64,000 bases of DNA from Tetragonia tetragonoides (GCA_038025085.1 CM076140.1:20151501-20215500); one strand, 5' to 3'; numbered from the stretch's first letter, positions 1 to 10,595 are shown. The notes: generated from the letters alone by a model not told the origin. Translations and numbers: made by a program.

Positions 1-62
1 GTGGCTTTGATAGGATTGGCTTCGAATTCCACAATTTCTCCTTCTAGCATCATCTTGACTTT

Positions 63-731
63 CTAATAGAGGGTAGAGGCTACAACATTTAAACCATGGA
101 GCCAAGGTCGCCCCAATAATAAGTTGAAAGTGGCCGGAATATCCATGACGTAAAATTGGACCATTTTCTCTATAGCTCCGGAGGTGACGTTCATGGTGAT
201 GATGTTAAGGACCTTTCGACTGGAGTTATCATAAGCACGTAGGCCTTGTGCTGAGTGAGCCAAATTCTTGATATCAATGCCCAATTTTGCTGCGGTTCTC
301 AATGGGCATACATTCACAGCAGATCCATTGTCCATCAGGGTCATAGGCACATACTTGCCCATGGCGAATACAGTCAAGTATAGGGCATTATTGTGGGAGG
401 ATCCTTCGGGAGGTAACTCGCTGTCAGAGAAGGTAATGGTCGGTTGAGGTTTATCCCCTACCAAGAAACTAACCAATTCGTCAGGCCTCATATCCTGTGA
501 TACTGAAACTTTTGACAAGGCTTCCAAAATGGCCTGTCGATGTTCGTATGACGAGGCTAAGAGTTGCCAAATGGAGATATCGGCTTTGATTCTTTTGAGC
601 TGCCCTGTGATAGGAGATTCTTTGTCTTTTGCAGGAACTTCTTCGACGACTTCTTCAGCTGGAGGTTGGAACATGTCACTATAAATGTTTGGTGGCCTAT
701 AATGACGACCAGAATGGGTCAAATGGGCCAT
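63..731 (-). pseudogene. Retropepsin-like aspartic protease domain of element 1
   Basis: This 222-residue frame carries the retroviral-type aspartic protease fold. The active-site strand reads MDNGSAVNVCP (around residue 132), and the second conserved strand LLLGRPWLHG sits near the C-terminus. In retroelements the protease cleaves the Gag-Pol polyprotein inside the particle. The active-site triad is D-N-G rather than D-T/S-G, which is common in Tat/Ogre proteins. The frame ends at a TAG (around 60-62). Beyond it the same frame resumes with KVKMMLEGEIVEFEA up to the window edge, so the stop looks like one nonsense change. Upstream, gag lies in another frame. The proteolytic role is family knowledge; the inactive state is inferred from the breaks. 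Confidence 0.8.
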
Positions 732-806
732 GTCTACGGGAGATCTGGTTTGGACCTCCCATACGTCTTCCTCGTCACTGTCCCATATTCCGGCAATCTC
801 GAGTCC

Positions 807-2034
807 CTAGGCATCTTCAATACTAATATGCAGGATTGCACCTAAGGGGTTGTTTGAGTTGCTAGGTGCTTGACCAGGTTTTAGTAAGGGTATAGTACCG
901 TTCTCAATTCTATCTTGGATAGCATGTTTAAGAGCCCAACAGTTGTCAGTGTCATGCCCTTTTCCTTGATGGTACTTGCAGTATTTGTCCTCTTTCCAGT
1001 TACGACACTTAATACTTGGTTCTAGAGTAGGTCCGATAGGCTGCAACAGATTATTCTTGATCATTATTTTAAGAGCATGTGACAAGGTCATACCGAGAGG
1101 GGTAAACTCCTTTGGTGGCTTTCTTTCAGCAAAGGTATTCACAGCGGCTACCTCATTAACTTGAGCGCCGGAAGAGGCTCCAGTAGTGGTCCTCTTGTCT
1201 CTCCCATAAGTGAAGGGCTTAGGGGTGGCTTGGTCTTTGTTCTTGTTGAGAGCATCTTCAATGAGGATGCCAACGTCATAAAGACGCTGGTATGAGTCAA
1301 TGGCCTGATATTGAAGGTGGTTGTTATAGGCTGGTTGCAGGTTCTTAATGAAATGCCTAATTTGTTCAGTTTCAGAGGGTCTTTCCACCATTTCAGCTAT
1401 CTTAGACTTTCATTGATGGAGGAACCTAGTGAATCCCTCGTTCTTCTCTTGAGTGGTGATTTCGAGCTCTATTAAAGTGATGGGGAGTGTAGCATTGTCC
1501 TTATACCGAGCCAGAAAGACCATGGTAAAATCGGACTAGGTTGGGTAGCTTTCCAGATCCAGGGTGTAGAACCACCGTCGAGCATGTGTATCAAGGGTCT
1601 GGGGAAACAGATGGGCATAGAGTTTCTTGTTGACTCCCCTTAGAGCCATTGCAGTAGTGAAGGATTTCAGGTGATCTTGCGGATTGTCGACTCCGGTGAA
1701 GGTGGGTACTTCAGGCATAGAGAATTTGGCCGGAAGTTTGCCCTTGATCTTAGTATCAAACTTTCCTACATTGACACTGTAGCTGGAAACCAGGCCACTA
1801 CTCTTGAGCGCAGAGGTGATCTTGGCCAGCATTGGCATTTGGCCCTTCTTCCTCAGAATCGGAATCGGAAGGGATCCTTGCCTCTTCTTCTCTTTTCCTC
1901 TCTATATCCTCAACCTTGAGTCGTACCCTTTCTAGCTCGCTCATGAGCTCATCCAGTCTCTCATCAGTAGTATTTGGCATTGTGAAGTCAGGAGGGGTGA
2001 TAAGTGTGGAGAAAAAGGTATGTAGTGATGGCAA
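807..2034 (-). pseudogene. Gag polyprotein remnant of element 1
   Basis: Three minus-strand pieces together make a Tat-type gag. 1798-2034 contains an N-terminal coiled-coil (TDERLDELMSELERVRL) and an acidic patch. 1536-1838 holds the capsid-like retrotransposon gag core (VPTFTGVDNPQDHLKSF and THARRWFYTL). 807-1391 carries the end of the gag core plus a zinc-knuckle-like module, YCKYHQGKGHDTDNCWALK. Gag packages the element RNA in a cytoplasmic particle. The pieces are separated by at least one frameshift (near 1800) and a stop (near 1536), followed by about 145 bp without an open frame, so no continuous gag can be made. The order and spacing match the protease downstream on the minus strand. 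Confidence 0.85.
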
Positions 2035-2131
2035 ATTTATGGATAGTGAGGTTGTTTGTGGTGGAGGTAAACGAGAACCTGGTGGTGTAGACGGTTGCAG
2101 ACAAACCAGCTTTGCCGAAGGCGAAGTCTAA

Positions 2132-2670
2132 CTTTTCTCAAGGTTTCCTTTCTTCTTTGGACCCCCTATCCTGAATAAGAAGCATGGAGCACTTAGTAAC
2201 ATGAAAAAGACTACAAGACTCTCATCTAAGAAAAAGGTTGACCCACATATAGAAAAACGCATTGTCCTAGAAAAAAGGTCCTTAAGCCTAAATGCCCAAA
2301 TATTTCCCTAATATTAAAGGAATATAAAGTCAATGAACGAAAATAATAAATAAAAAAAAAAGAAAAAGACGGACTATCCTATATATTTTTTTTTCTAGAC
2401 TCAGAGAAAATGGAAAATGGGATAAAATAAAATAAAAGAATTTCGGTCTTTTTTTTATTTTTTCGATTTTTTTTTATTTTGATCTTCAGCTGCTTTTTTT
2501 ATTTTTTTTGCCGATTTTTTTCGCCGATTTTTTCTTTTTTTTTTAGATCGAATATGAATTACATCCAAAGAAAAAGGAAAAATAAGGAAATAGAAAAAGG
2601 GAGAGGGGAAATCGAAAGACTGACTCTTTTTTTTTTTTTTTTGCTAAAAGAAACCTAGAAAATTGTTCAT
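2132..2670. other. Element 1 leader: A/T-homopolymer-rich untranslated stretch
   Basis: This is the untranslated leader between gag and the duplicated leader/PBS block. It is full of A and T runs, including a T tract near 2625-2642. It contains the phrase ggaccccctatcctgaat (around 2159), which recurs in element 2 (around 9576), so it belongs to the element family. No ORF is supported. Confidence 0.6.
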
Positions 2671-3237
2671 GACTTTATAAAATATATCATCGGAAAAATG
2701 ATGGGTGTTTATTGAATTTGAATTCTCGCACCATTTTCGGGCATTAGGAACTAGCTAAAAATAAAAAAAAAAAGGCTCCTAGCACGTAAGTACATGTTGG
2801 CACATAATCACAATATTCATGCATTCAGTTAAGCATTACAACGAATATTTACAGGCAAACATGTGATCAGATGGGCATTAACAACACGTGCACAACAAGC
2901 AAGCGAATGCACGAATGTGGGCTAGAGGCTTTTGGCTCCTGTGAGGTTACCACGACAAATTACAATTTCCGTTCGACGGATGGTCGACACATCAATTGTA
3001 ATTATTTTCATCAACAAGGATTGATGAGTCATGGGTGAGGAAGCGTCAATTTGCATGATAGGACAACTGTATATTCCTTTAGATATACGAGTTGTCTACG
3101 AGTTACGACACAAACTTCCTCGAGGATCGATAAGGGTCAAAATTGTGCATAAGCACATGCAAATGATGCAAAAAAAGGGAACATGTTATTAAATAATTAA
3201 GCAAACTTGACTTTCGTGTCTCACCCTCTTAAATAAA

Positions 3238-3255
3238 TCCCCAGCAGAGTCGCCA
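3238..3255 (-). promoter_or_regulatory. Primer binding site, duplicated inner copy (element 1)
   Basis: The minus strand reads TGGCGACTCTGCTGGGGA, one base after an LTR-type end (CTTACA, from 3257). This copy lies in the first unit of the 985-bp duplication, next to the gag leader, and is followed by only about 400 bp of LTR sequence. Confidence 0.75.
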
Positions 3256-4222
3256 CTGTAAGGACCCGAGATTTTAGTCCGATCCTTTATAATGTATTGG
3301 TTTCCACGGAGTGCGTCCTTATAGAAAATTTGTAGGTTGGGAGCTTAGATAAGTTCAATGGACCATCGAGTTAGAAAGGATTTTGTAAAGACATGAATTA
3401 AATAAAAACCATGAAAGAGGTCATAAATCTGCTATCGGCGTCTTATCGAAGGGACAAACCGAAGGGACAACCCAATAGCGCGATAAGTGAACTAATCATG
3501 TTTTTAGAAAGACTCCCGCTCATATAGAACATATAAGTACCCAAGAATAAAGGGTTCGGGGGCGAAGGTACGAGGTGGGAAGGTGTTAGGCACCTAACTC
3601 GCCCGTATTATGACGGCCTCTACTAACTCAAGTTTGCTTAATAATTTAACGACATGACTTTATAAAATATATCATCGGAAAAATGATGGGTGTTTATTGA
3701 ATTTGAATTCTCGCACCATTTTCGGGCATTAGGAACTAGCTAAAAATAAAAAAAAAAAGGCTCCTAGCACGTAAGTACATGTTGGCACATAATCACAATA
3801 TTCATGCATTCAGTTAAGCATTACAACGAATATTTACAGGCAAACATGTGATCAGATGGGCATTAACAACACGTGCACAACAAGCAAGCGAATGCACGAA
3901 TGTGGGCTAGAGGCTTTTGGCTCCTGTGAGGTTACCACGACAAATTACAATTTCCGTTCGACGGATGGTCGACACATCAATTGTAATTATTTTCATCAAC
4001 AAGGATTGATGAGTCATGGGTGAGGAAGCGTCAATTTGCATGATAGGACAACTGTATATTCCTTTAGATATACGAGTTGTCTACGAGTTACGACACAAAC
4101 TTCCTCGAGGATCGATAAGGGTCAAAATTGTGCATAAGCACATGCAAATGATGCAAAAAAAGGGAACATGTTATTAAATAATTAAGCAAACTTGACTTTC
4201 GTGTCTCACCCTCTTAAATAAA

Positions 4223-4240
4223 TCCCCAGCAGAGTCGCCA
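4223..4240 (-). promoter_or_regulatory. Primer binding site, outer copy next to the full LTR (element 1)
   Basis: Same 18-base sequence as the inner copy. It is one base away from the end of the complete LTR (4242), the normal position for priming minus-strand DNA synthesis. The tRNA-Arg assignment comes from memory of Ogre/Tat elements and was not checked. Confidence 0.8.
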
Positions 4241-5030
4241 CTGTAAGGACCCGAGATTTTAGTCCGATCCTTTATAATGTATTGGTTTCCACGGAGTGCG
4301 TCCTTATAGAAAATTTGTAGGTTGGGGGCTTAGATAAGTTCAATGGACCATCGAGTTAGAAAGGATTTTGTAAAGACATGAATTAAATAAAAACCATGAA
4401 AGAGGTCATAAATCTGCTATCGGCGTCTTATCGAAGGGACAAACCGAAGGGACAACCCAATAGCGCGATAAGTGAACTAATCATGTTTTTAGAAAGACTC
4501 CCGCTCATATAGAACATATAAGTACCCAAGAATAAAGGGTTCGGGGGCGAAGGTACGAGGTGGGAAGGTGTTAGGCACCTAACTCGCCCGTATTATGACG
4601 GCCTTTACTAACTCAAGTTTGCTTAATAATTTAACGACATGATTCCCATGCAAAACCGGATTAACAACCTAGGCTTAGACTATTAATTGGTTCATCACAA
4701 GCATCACAACATTTATTTTTAACCCTTATTTAGACATGCATTTGATTGACAAGTTGGGCATTACAACGGCTATACCAACGATATTTAGGAAGCAATAAAA
4801 CGTTATTCTAGCATGATATCTACATTTTGACTACGGAAAATAAGCAATTAGGCAATTAATTTAATTTGAGCCCTCAGGAATTTGTACCTGAACTGTAGGC
4901 TATATTTGACAAAAATAGTAAAGGACAAGATCACAAATTTTAGAAGAAAGAGGGAGAAGCTCAGAGTCAATACTACTGAGAATAGAGGGTGTCAACTGTA
5001 GACTGTGTGTTTTGAACTGAGGGTGGAGGG

Positions 5031-5042
5031 TTTTATTTATAG
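5031..5042 (-). promoter_or_regulatory. LTR TATA box (element 1)
   Basis: The minus strand reads CCTATAAATAAA, a strong plant TATA box near the U3/R boundary. The same box stands at the equivalent place in the element 2 LTR (11391-11402). Confidence 0.7.
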
Positions 5043-5130
5043 GCGTTGGGAAGTAGGGTTGGACGGCCGAAAATGAGTTGAAAATCGAATTGGGCTTGAA
5101 AAATGAGTCGGGCCAGAAGCAAGGTCAGCG

Positions 5131-5200
5131 CCGCTAGCGGCCCTGGGAACTTTGTCAGTGCCGCTAGCGGTCCTGGGATTTATCCCAGGGCCGCTGACGG
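5131..5200. repeat. Palindromic CCGCTAGCGG motif cluster in LTR U3
   Basis: The perfect palindrome CCGCTAGCGG occurs at 5131-5140 and 5161-5170, and a variant CCGCTGACGG at 5191-5200, at exact 30-bp intervals. These GC-rich islands stand out in an AT-rich LTR and lie just upstream of the TATA box, so they may act as enhancer or protein-binding sites. That role is inference. Confidence 0.75.
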
Positions 5201-5565
5201 CTGTCAGCTGTCAGCTGCCAGCTGGATGTCGTCATAATGACGTCATCCAGTCTATTTTTATTTTCCGGAGGAATTTTAATATTCCGAAAAATATGAAAAG
5301 ATCGTTTTACCCCCTGGATGGTAAAAGACGGTTCTACCCCTAAATCGCAACTTGGCGACCGGGAGTCGGAAAGAGGCATGAGACGCGTCGTTGAAAAGCT
5401 CTTGAATGGGGCTTTTGAATGGGATTGGAATAAAGGAGTGTTTAGAGAAAAACCTGAGACCTTTTCTTAACTATTAAAGCAAAAATAGCGTTCAATTATA
5501 AATTACTCCTTTCATCATCGAGTTTTTGCGGAGAAATCTGAAGACGCTTTTTTGTCGTCTACACC

Positions 5566-6216
5566 TCTCAAGACTGGAAAAAGAAGACTTATACTGCTGC
5601 TAGCTTCTTGGTTAGAAAAAGGTTATATGATGAAAAGACCCTTGCTGAATGGGGCATCTTTTTCCATGCCGGACCTGCTATTCGTTGGCATGTTACTTGG
5701 TGGGGTTTAACCTCTTTGGTGGCTTGTTGCAAATTCATTCCTTACACTACTATAGTGGGTCTGTACAGGAGTACTTGCTTTTTTCCTTCTAGGGTCATGA
5801 GGCAATATGGGTTAAAGCAGGTTATCCCTGGTCAGGAGACTACCAGACAACCTACCTTGGGTTTGACCACTGAATTTGCTAAGAATTGGGGAAAATACTG
5901 GCGTGGCAGGGATCGCTGGACAGTACCTTGGGTGATTGCCCCAACTCAAGTTTTCGAGACCTATTTGAATTGGCTTTCCTACAGTGATGGAGAAGCGAGA
6001 CGAGCCCTTCGTCATGAGGAGTGGGAACACCTAGCATCTAGATATGACCCAGGAACAGGAAGCAAGAAAAGGAAGGAAGGGCCTTATGAGGAAGGCTATC
6101 ACGTAATGAAAAGAGGCAAGCCCTCAGCTCAAGAAAGCGATCATAAGTCGTCCTCAAGCCAAGGTCCTTCAAAGAAGAACTCTTCAATGAAGCCTTCTAA
6201 AGGGAAGAAGGATTAA
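5566..6216 (+). pseudogene. Antisense ORF of a Tat/Ogre-type element (plant mobile domain/DUF7745-like), N-terminally truncated
   Basis: The open frame runs on the plus strand, opposite to gag and integrase, between integrase and the 3' LTR side. That position is typical of the extra antisense ORF of Tat, Ogre and Retand elements. The frame is open right up to the LTR edge at 5563 (DWKKKTYTAASFLVRKRL...), so about half the protein was cut away by the insertion of element 1. The ATG-less start is therefore a break. Visible features are a tryptophan-rich core (RWHVTWWGLTSLVACCKF), FFPSRVMRQYG, and a Lys/Ser-rich basic tail from about residue 155 (KKRKEG...PSKGKKD) that could be a nuclear or nucleic-acid-binding tail. 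No catalytic motif is recognised. The family assignment comes from memory and position. Confidence 0.6.
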
Positions 6217-6601
6217 AGTAGTTTTCTTTAGAAAGCAAGTCTAGTTTTAAAAAAAAAAGTAAGAATTTGTTTAGCTTAAACCCTCGTAATTGAACTTTTT
6301 TTTTTGTAACCTTTAGGAATTTTTCAATTTATGCAATGTAAGCTTATTCGTTCAATTTGAATAAAAATTATCTATTTTGAATGAGTTAGATGGAATTTCG
6401 AATTGATTTTGGTCGGGCCCCTTAAAAGGGTTACCTATATATCCAGTGTGGAATCAGGCCAGCGTAGTTCGTTCGATTTGTGTACGTCTCTTTTTTTTTA
6501 AAATTTTTTTTTTACACGTAACACTTCTTTAGTTGGTCCATGTTGGTGAGCTGATTGAACTCAATGCCATCAATGTCCATAAGCCGGACTACGCCTCCTG
6601 A
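6217..6601. other. Spacer between the antisense ORF and integrase of element 2
   Basis: About 385 bp, AT-rich, with several A and T homopolymers (near 6250, 6295 and 6490). It separates two convergent frames, so it would hold both 3' ends. I see no ORF or other element. Confidence 0.5.
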
Positions 6602-7847
6602 TTAGATGTCTTTGATGATGAACGAACCGGACCAATTTGGTCGAAATTTGCCTCTGGGGTCAGTAACTGGTGCACGTAACTCCTTCCAAACTATGTCTCC
6701 TTCTTTCAGGTTTCGAGATCGGACGTTTTTGTTGAACGCTCTTGTCATGCGTTGGTGGTACATGTGTGAATGGTCTAGAACCCGTACGCGTCTTTCATCT
6801 GTGAACATGAGTTCCTCATAACAGGCTTGCATCCATTGGGTTTTTGGAACTTCACCCTCTAAGGCTATGCGCATGGAAGGTAGCTGGACTTCTATGGGTA
6901 ACACAGCTTCCATCCCGTAGACTAGGGAATAAGGTATTGCTCTTGTGGATGATCTTATGGACGTTCTATATCCCCAAATGGCAAATGAGAGTTTTATGGG
7001 CCAATCTTTGTAGTTTTCTATCATTTTTGCGATGATAGTTTTGAGGTTTTTGTTGGCGACTTCTACTGCACCGTTGGTCTGGGGACAGTAGGGGGATGAT
7101 TTGTGGTGCTGGATTTTGTAGTTCTTTAGTAAGGTGGTTGTTTCGGCTTTCAAATGGGATCCATGGTCACTAATACTTTCATGCGGAACGTCGTATCGGC
7201 AGACGATGTTGTTCCTTAGTAATTTAGACACTTGCGTGGATGTGAGGATGTCATAGGACTGTGCTTCGACCCATTTGGTAAAATAGTCTATGGCTACTAG
7301 GAAGTATTCATGTCCTCTAGAGCCCTTCGGGGTGATTTTACCAATGATATCTATTCCCCATGCGTAAAATGGCCAAGACGACGTGAAGTTATGGAGCATT
7401 GAGGGTGGCATATGCTGTAGGTTGGCATATATCTGACACTTTCTTGCATTTCTTGACATAGTCGTAACAGTCTCTTTCCATAGTGGTCAAATAATATCCC
7501 AGTCGTAAGACCTTTCTAGAGAGCATTCGACCATTCATGTGTGGTCCGGACACCCTATTGTGTACCTCATCCATGATTTCTGCAGCTTCTTCGGGGTTCA
7601 CACATCTGAGGTTGACTCCATTGTGGGTCTTTTTGCAGAGAACCCCCTTGTATTCTATGTATTACGCCGCTAAGAGACGGATGGCCCGTTGAGCTCTTAT
7701 TGGTGCCTCTGGAGGGTCTGTGCCTTTGGTGATGTAGTTGAAGACGTCTTGGTACCAAGGATCTTCTTCGATCGGAGCTAGGATTAGACTCGTGTCGAGG
7801 TTGTTGCAAAAGGCTGGCTCACTTCTTCTTTGTATGTGGAGTGGCAT
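6602..7847 (-). pseudogene. Integrase with zinc-finger leader, element 2
   Basis: In minus-strand order the pieces are the RNase H–integrase linker (PIEEDPWYQDVFNYITKGTD), the HHCC-type zinc finger (VHNRVSGPHMN...DCYDYVKKCKKV), then the rve catalytic core. The core shows the three acidic residues of the D,D(35)E triad: the D of WGIDIIGKI, the D of ISDHGSHL and the E of NGAVEVANK. Downstream come the C-terminal KPxx-type features (EGDIVWKELRAPVTDPRGKF). Integrase joins element DNA to the host chromosome. Breaks are a stop in the linker (near 7660) and a frameshift near 7450, where CKKC-type sequence is lost. The catalytic core itself is one open frame of about 285 residues (6602-7459). Confidence 0.85.
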
Positions 7848-8162
7848 TGTTGAGGGAGTTCAGCTGCTCAAATTCCTGTATAAGAAATAATTTGCATTCT
7901 TTCTTTGCAATGTTTACTTAAGTTGCTTAAATTGATTAGTTAATTATTTGTGAAACTTTGAGTTCATTGGATTTTATCAATAGCTAAACAAAGGAAGAAA
8001 TGAGCAAGAGGAATTTTTATTGATTCGCAAAAAGATAAGCAAACATGACTTTAGAGAAGAGGGTCTCTAATTCCCGTCAAGAAGAAACTAGACTTAGAAA
8101 AAAAAAAGCAAAAAGGGGAACACTCCTCGTTCAAGACTCGACCTAAATATTTAGCTATGATC
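7848..8162. other. Noncoding joint of element 2 where protease, RT and RNase H are missing
   Basis: About 315 bp of AT-rich sequence sits where roughly 3 kb of polymerase coding would be expected. It shows no open frame, terminal repeat or poly(A), so it looks like a deletion joint or leftover intron-like DNA rather than an insertion. Confidence 0.5.
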
Positions 8163-9191
8163 CTAACTCGACAAAACTTGGGGACTCAGACTCGATTCCT
8201 CTAGCTCTTGCTTGTAGCCAACTAGTCCCAAGCTCCATCGTTGACATCGCCATTCCTCAGTGGTGGTGGAACTTCTCCTAATGACCCCTTGGATGTCGTC
8301 TTTTAGGCGAAGACAGTCGTCTGTATGGTATCCAAATATTCGGTGGTACTTGCAATAAGGACGATTTTCTTCCTGTTCAGCTTTGGCATTTTCCAGAGGG
8401 ATGCAAGGTTGAATGTCACCTCTCCATACCAAGGCGTTCATGACAGCTTCCATTGGTGCAAAGAGAGGGGTGTACCGTTCCTGACTATGATGACACCAGT
8501 TGACTGTCCAAGTATATGGCGGCCACATTATTCCTTGGTCGATGAAACGTAAGACTAGTCCCTTAAATTGCCTGCACTGATTGATGTGGTGTCCTTCAGC
8601 TGCGCAGTAGGTGCAGCTCAGAAATGGATTTCCGTCTTTTGGGAGATGCTTTGACGTGGGAGTCCTTCGACGTAAGTATCTATACTTTGGAATTTTGTGG
8701 TAGAGGAGGTCCTGACACCACCAAGTTTCTTCTTTAGCCAAGATGACTGTGTTCCTGCGCTTGGAGGTGCGTTCTTCTAGGATGTCAACATTTTCTATTA
8801 TTTCTCGAATCCCCTTGATTATGCGGCCCAGACTTTCCTGTATCTGATCTCTATCGTCTTCCATCTTGCCTTTTCCCAGATCTAACTCCTCTTCATAAGA
8901 CTTTTGTGAGATTAAAGCAATCTCCTCACCGTAAATGAGGTGAGAGTAATCTTTGAGATCTTCAGTTGTGATATGGTTGATGGCACCCAGGAGGTTATCA
9001 GTACTTTCAGCTTCTTCAGTTTTAGGTAATGGTAGAGTGTCATTGTCTATTTTGTCTTGGATGACATGTTTAAGAGCCCAACAGTTGTTTGTATCATGCC
9101 CTTTGCCTTGGTGGAATTTGCAGTATTGGTTGGCATTCCAATTGCGACTCTTAGCTTCTGGCTTTGGAGTGGGGCCTATAGGTTGTAGCAT
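8163..9191 (-). pseudogene. Gag C-terminal region of element 2 with three zinc-knuckle-like modules
   Basis: The 342-residue frame carries three cysteine/histidine modules in a row: YCKFHQGKGHDTNNCWALK near the start, a canonical CCHC knuckle CTYCAAEGHHINQC near the middle, and YCKYHRIFGYHTDDCLRLK near the end. Such modules bind the element RNA. Upstream on the minus strand only a coiled-coil fragment remains (VQENLVEMTDRVDRLEADI, around 9420-9510). The capsid core is missing, and stops lie at about 9200-9400. The open frame is long, but the protein lacks what is needed to assemble a particle. Confidence 0.75.
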
Positions 9192-9399
9192 ATCTTTGTC
9201 TACTAGCCTCTCAAAAGCCGTACTGAGAGTTATTCCTAATGGGGCGAATTCCCTCCTTAGCTTGTTTTGGGGTGTGAGAAACTCTTTTGGCGAAACATTA
9301 GAAGAAGATTCGCCACTCTTGCGTTTCTTTTCTGGCTCTTGAAAATTGGATTAGGCTTTCCCTGAGATATGAATTTCTGATTTTCAGATGAGGGGTCAA

Positions 9400-9520
9400 A
9401 CATTGGCGTGTCCCATAACTATCTTGACTTAATGTTGGTAATGTCAGCTTCCAACCTGTCAACTCGATCTGTCATCTCGACGAGGTTTTCTTGAACCATT
9501 CTGATCATGGTGCAGTTGAG
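9400..9520 (-). pseudogene. Gag N-terminal coiled-coil fragment, element 2
   Basis: The minus strand reads MIRMVQENLVEMTDRVDRLE followed by ADITNIKSR and a stop. It is a short amphipathic helix like the N-terminus of element 1 gag. The sequence between it and the knuckle region has lost the capsid core. Confidence 0.55.
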
Positions 9521-9575
9521 TTGAATTGGATCAATGTCTTGTCGAAAGTCAAGTTGAACCTCTTTCAAGTTTCTT

Positions 9576-10595
9576 CTTCTTTGGACCCCCTATCCTAAAT
9601 AGGAAGCACAGAGCACTTAGTAACAAGAAAAGACCATGGAGTCTCTCACCTAAGAAAAAGGACGACCCGCACATAGAAAACACATTGTCCTAAAAAAATG
9701 ATCCTTAAGCCTAAATGCCCAAATATTTCTCTAATATATAAGGAAAATAAAGTCAATGAATGAAAATAAGAAAAATAGAAAAAGACGAACTATCCTATTT
9801 TCTTTTAAATTTTTCTAGACTCAAGGAAAATGGAAAATGGGATAAAATAAAATTAAAGAATTTCGGCCATTTTTTTAAATTTTTCCACGAATTTTTTTAT
9901 TCGTCCTTTTTTTTTAACGCCTTTTTTTATTTTTTTGCTCTTCTTTTTTTCGACCGAATCTGAATTACTTCAAAAAAAGAAGAAATAAAGAAATAGAAAA
10001 TGGGAGAGGGGAAATTGGAGTGACTGACTCTGTTTTTTTTTTTTTTGCTAAAAAGATCCTAGGAAATTGTTCATGACTTTCACAGAATATGTCATTGGGA
10101 AAATGACGAGTGTTCATTGAATGGAATTCTCGATCATTTTTGGGCATTAGGAACTAGCTAAAAAAAAAAAAAAAAAAGACTCCTGTGAGGATAGCTAAAA
10201 AATTTTGGGCATTACAACGACATATGCACAATAAGCAAGCGAATGCACGAATGTGGGATAGAGGCTTTTGGCTCCTGTGAAGTTACCACGACAAATTACA
10301 ATTTCTGTTCGGCGAATGGTCGACACATCAATTGTAATTCTTTTTCACCAACAAGAGTTGATGAGTCTTTGGTGAGGAAGCGTTGGTTTGCACGATAGGA
10401 CAACTGTATATTCCTTTAGATATACGGGTTGTCTACGAGTTACGATACAAACTTCCTCGAGGGTCGATAAAGGTCAAAAGTTTGTGACAAAGCACATGCA
10501 AATGATGCAAAATATGGAACATGTTATTAAACAATTAAGCAAACTTGACTTTCGAGTCTCACCCTCTTAAATAAAATCCCCAGTGAAGTCGCCAC
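9576..10595. other. Element 2 leader and primer binding site region
   Basis: A/T-homopolymer-rich leader homologous to 2159-3255 of element 1. Shared phrases include tagaggcttttggctcctgtg and gttgtctacgagttacga. The PBS is at 10577-10594 (minus TGGCGACTTCACTGGGGA). No gene is supported; the open frames here fall in untranslated leader. Confidence 0.7.

Larger units (their letters stand above)
2671..4640. repeat. Near-perfect 985-bp tandem duplication (2671-3655 and 3656-4640)
   Basis: The 985-bp unit holds the leader, the PBS and the first roughly 400 bp (plus-strand order) of the LTR, and it occurs twice head to tail. By eye I found two base differences: a G/A change near 3337/4322 and a C/T change near 3617/4602. 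The outer junctions share the short word CATGA (gttCATGActt on the left, gaCATGAttc on the right), consistent with duplication through microhomology. The element therefore carries two primer binding sites (3238-3255 and 4223-4240). An assembly artefact cannot be excluded from sequence alone. Confidence 0.93.
1..5563 (-). mobile_element. Ty3/gypsy LTR retrotransposon, Tat/Ogre-like (element 1), 5' part; continues off the left edge
   Basis: Read on the minus strand, this runs 5' LTR (5563 to 4242), primer binding site, leader, gag and protease, with the polymerase beyond position 1. The LTR begins TGTAGACG and ends CTTACA. The PBS reads TGGCGACTCTGCTGGGGA, a type I associate with tRNA-Arg priming in Ogre/Tat elements. 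The protease has the DNGSA-type active site and the LLLGRPWLH motif of this lineage. Gag and protease are broken by stops and frameshifts, so this copy is not autonomous. The outer LTR edge lies inside an antisense ORF of a second element (5566-6216), which makes this the younger insertion. The predicted target duplication next to the LTR is CCTCT (5564-5568); its partner is outside the window. Confidence 0.85.
4242..5563 (-). repeat. 5' LTR of element 1 (about 1322 bp)
   Basis: The LTR runs TGTAGACG...CTTACA on the minus strand and aligns along its length with the LTR at 10596-11925, with clear divergence. A TATA box is at 5031-5042. A cluster of palindromic CCGCTAGCGG motifs lies 90-170 bp upstream of it. 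The last 399 bp are also present in the tandem duplication. Three open frames inside it (around 5152-5379) are chance ORFs in regulatory DNA. Confidence 0.88.

Noticed and set aside
5152..5379. ORFs on both strands inside the element 1 LTR
   Set aside because: They overlap palindromic promoter motifs in U3 and have no recognised domain; the second LTR does not preserve them.
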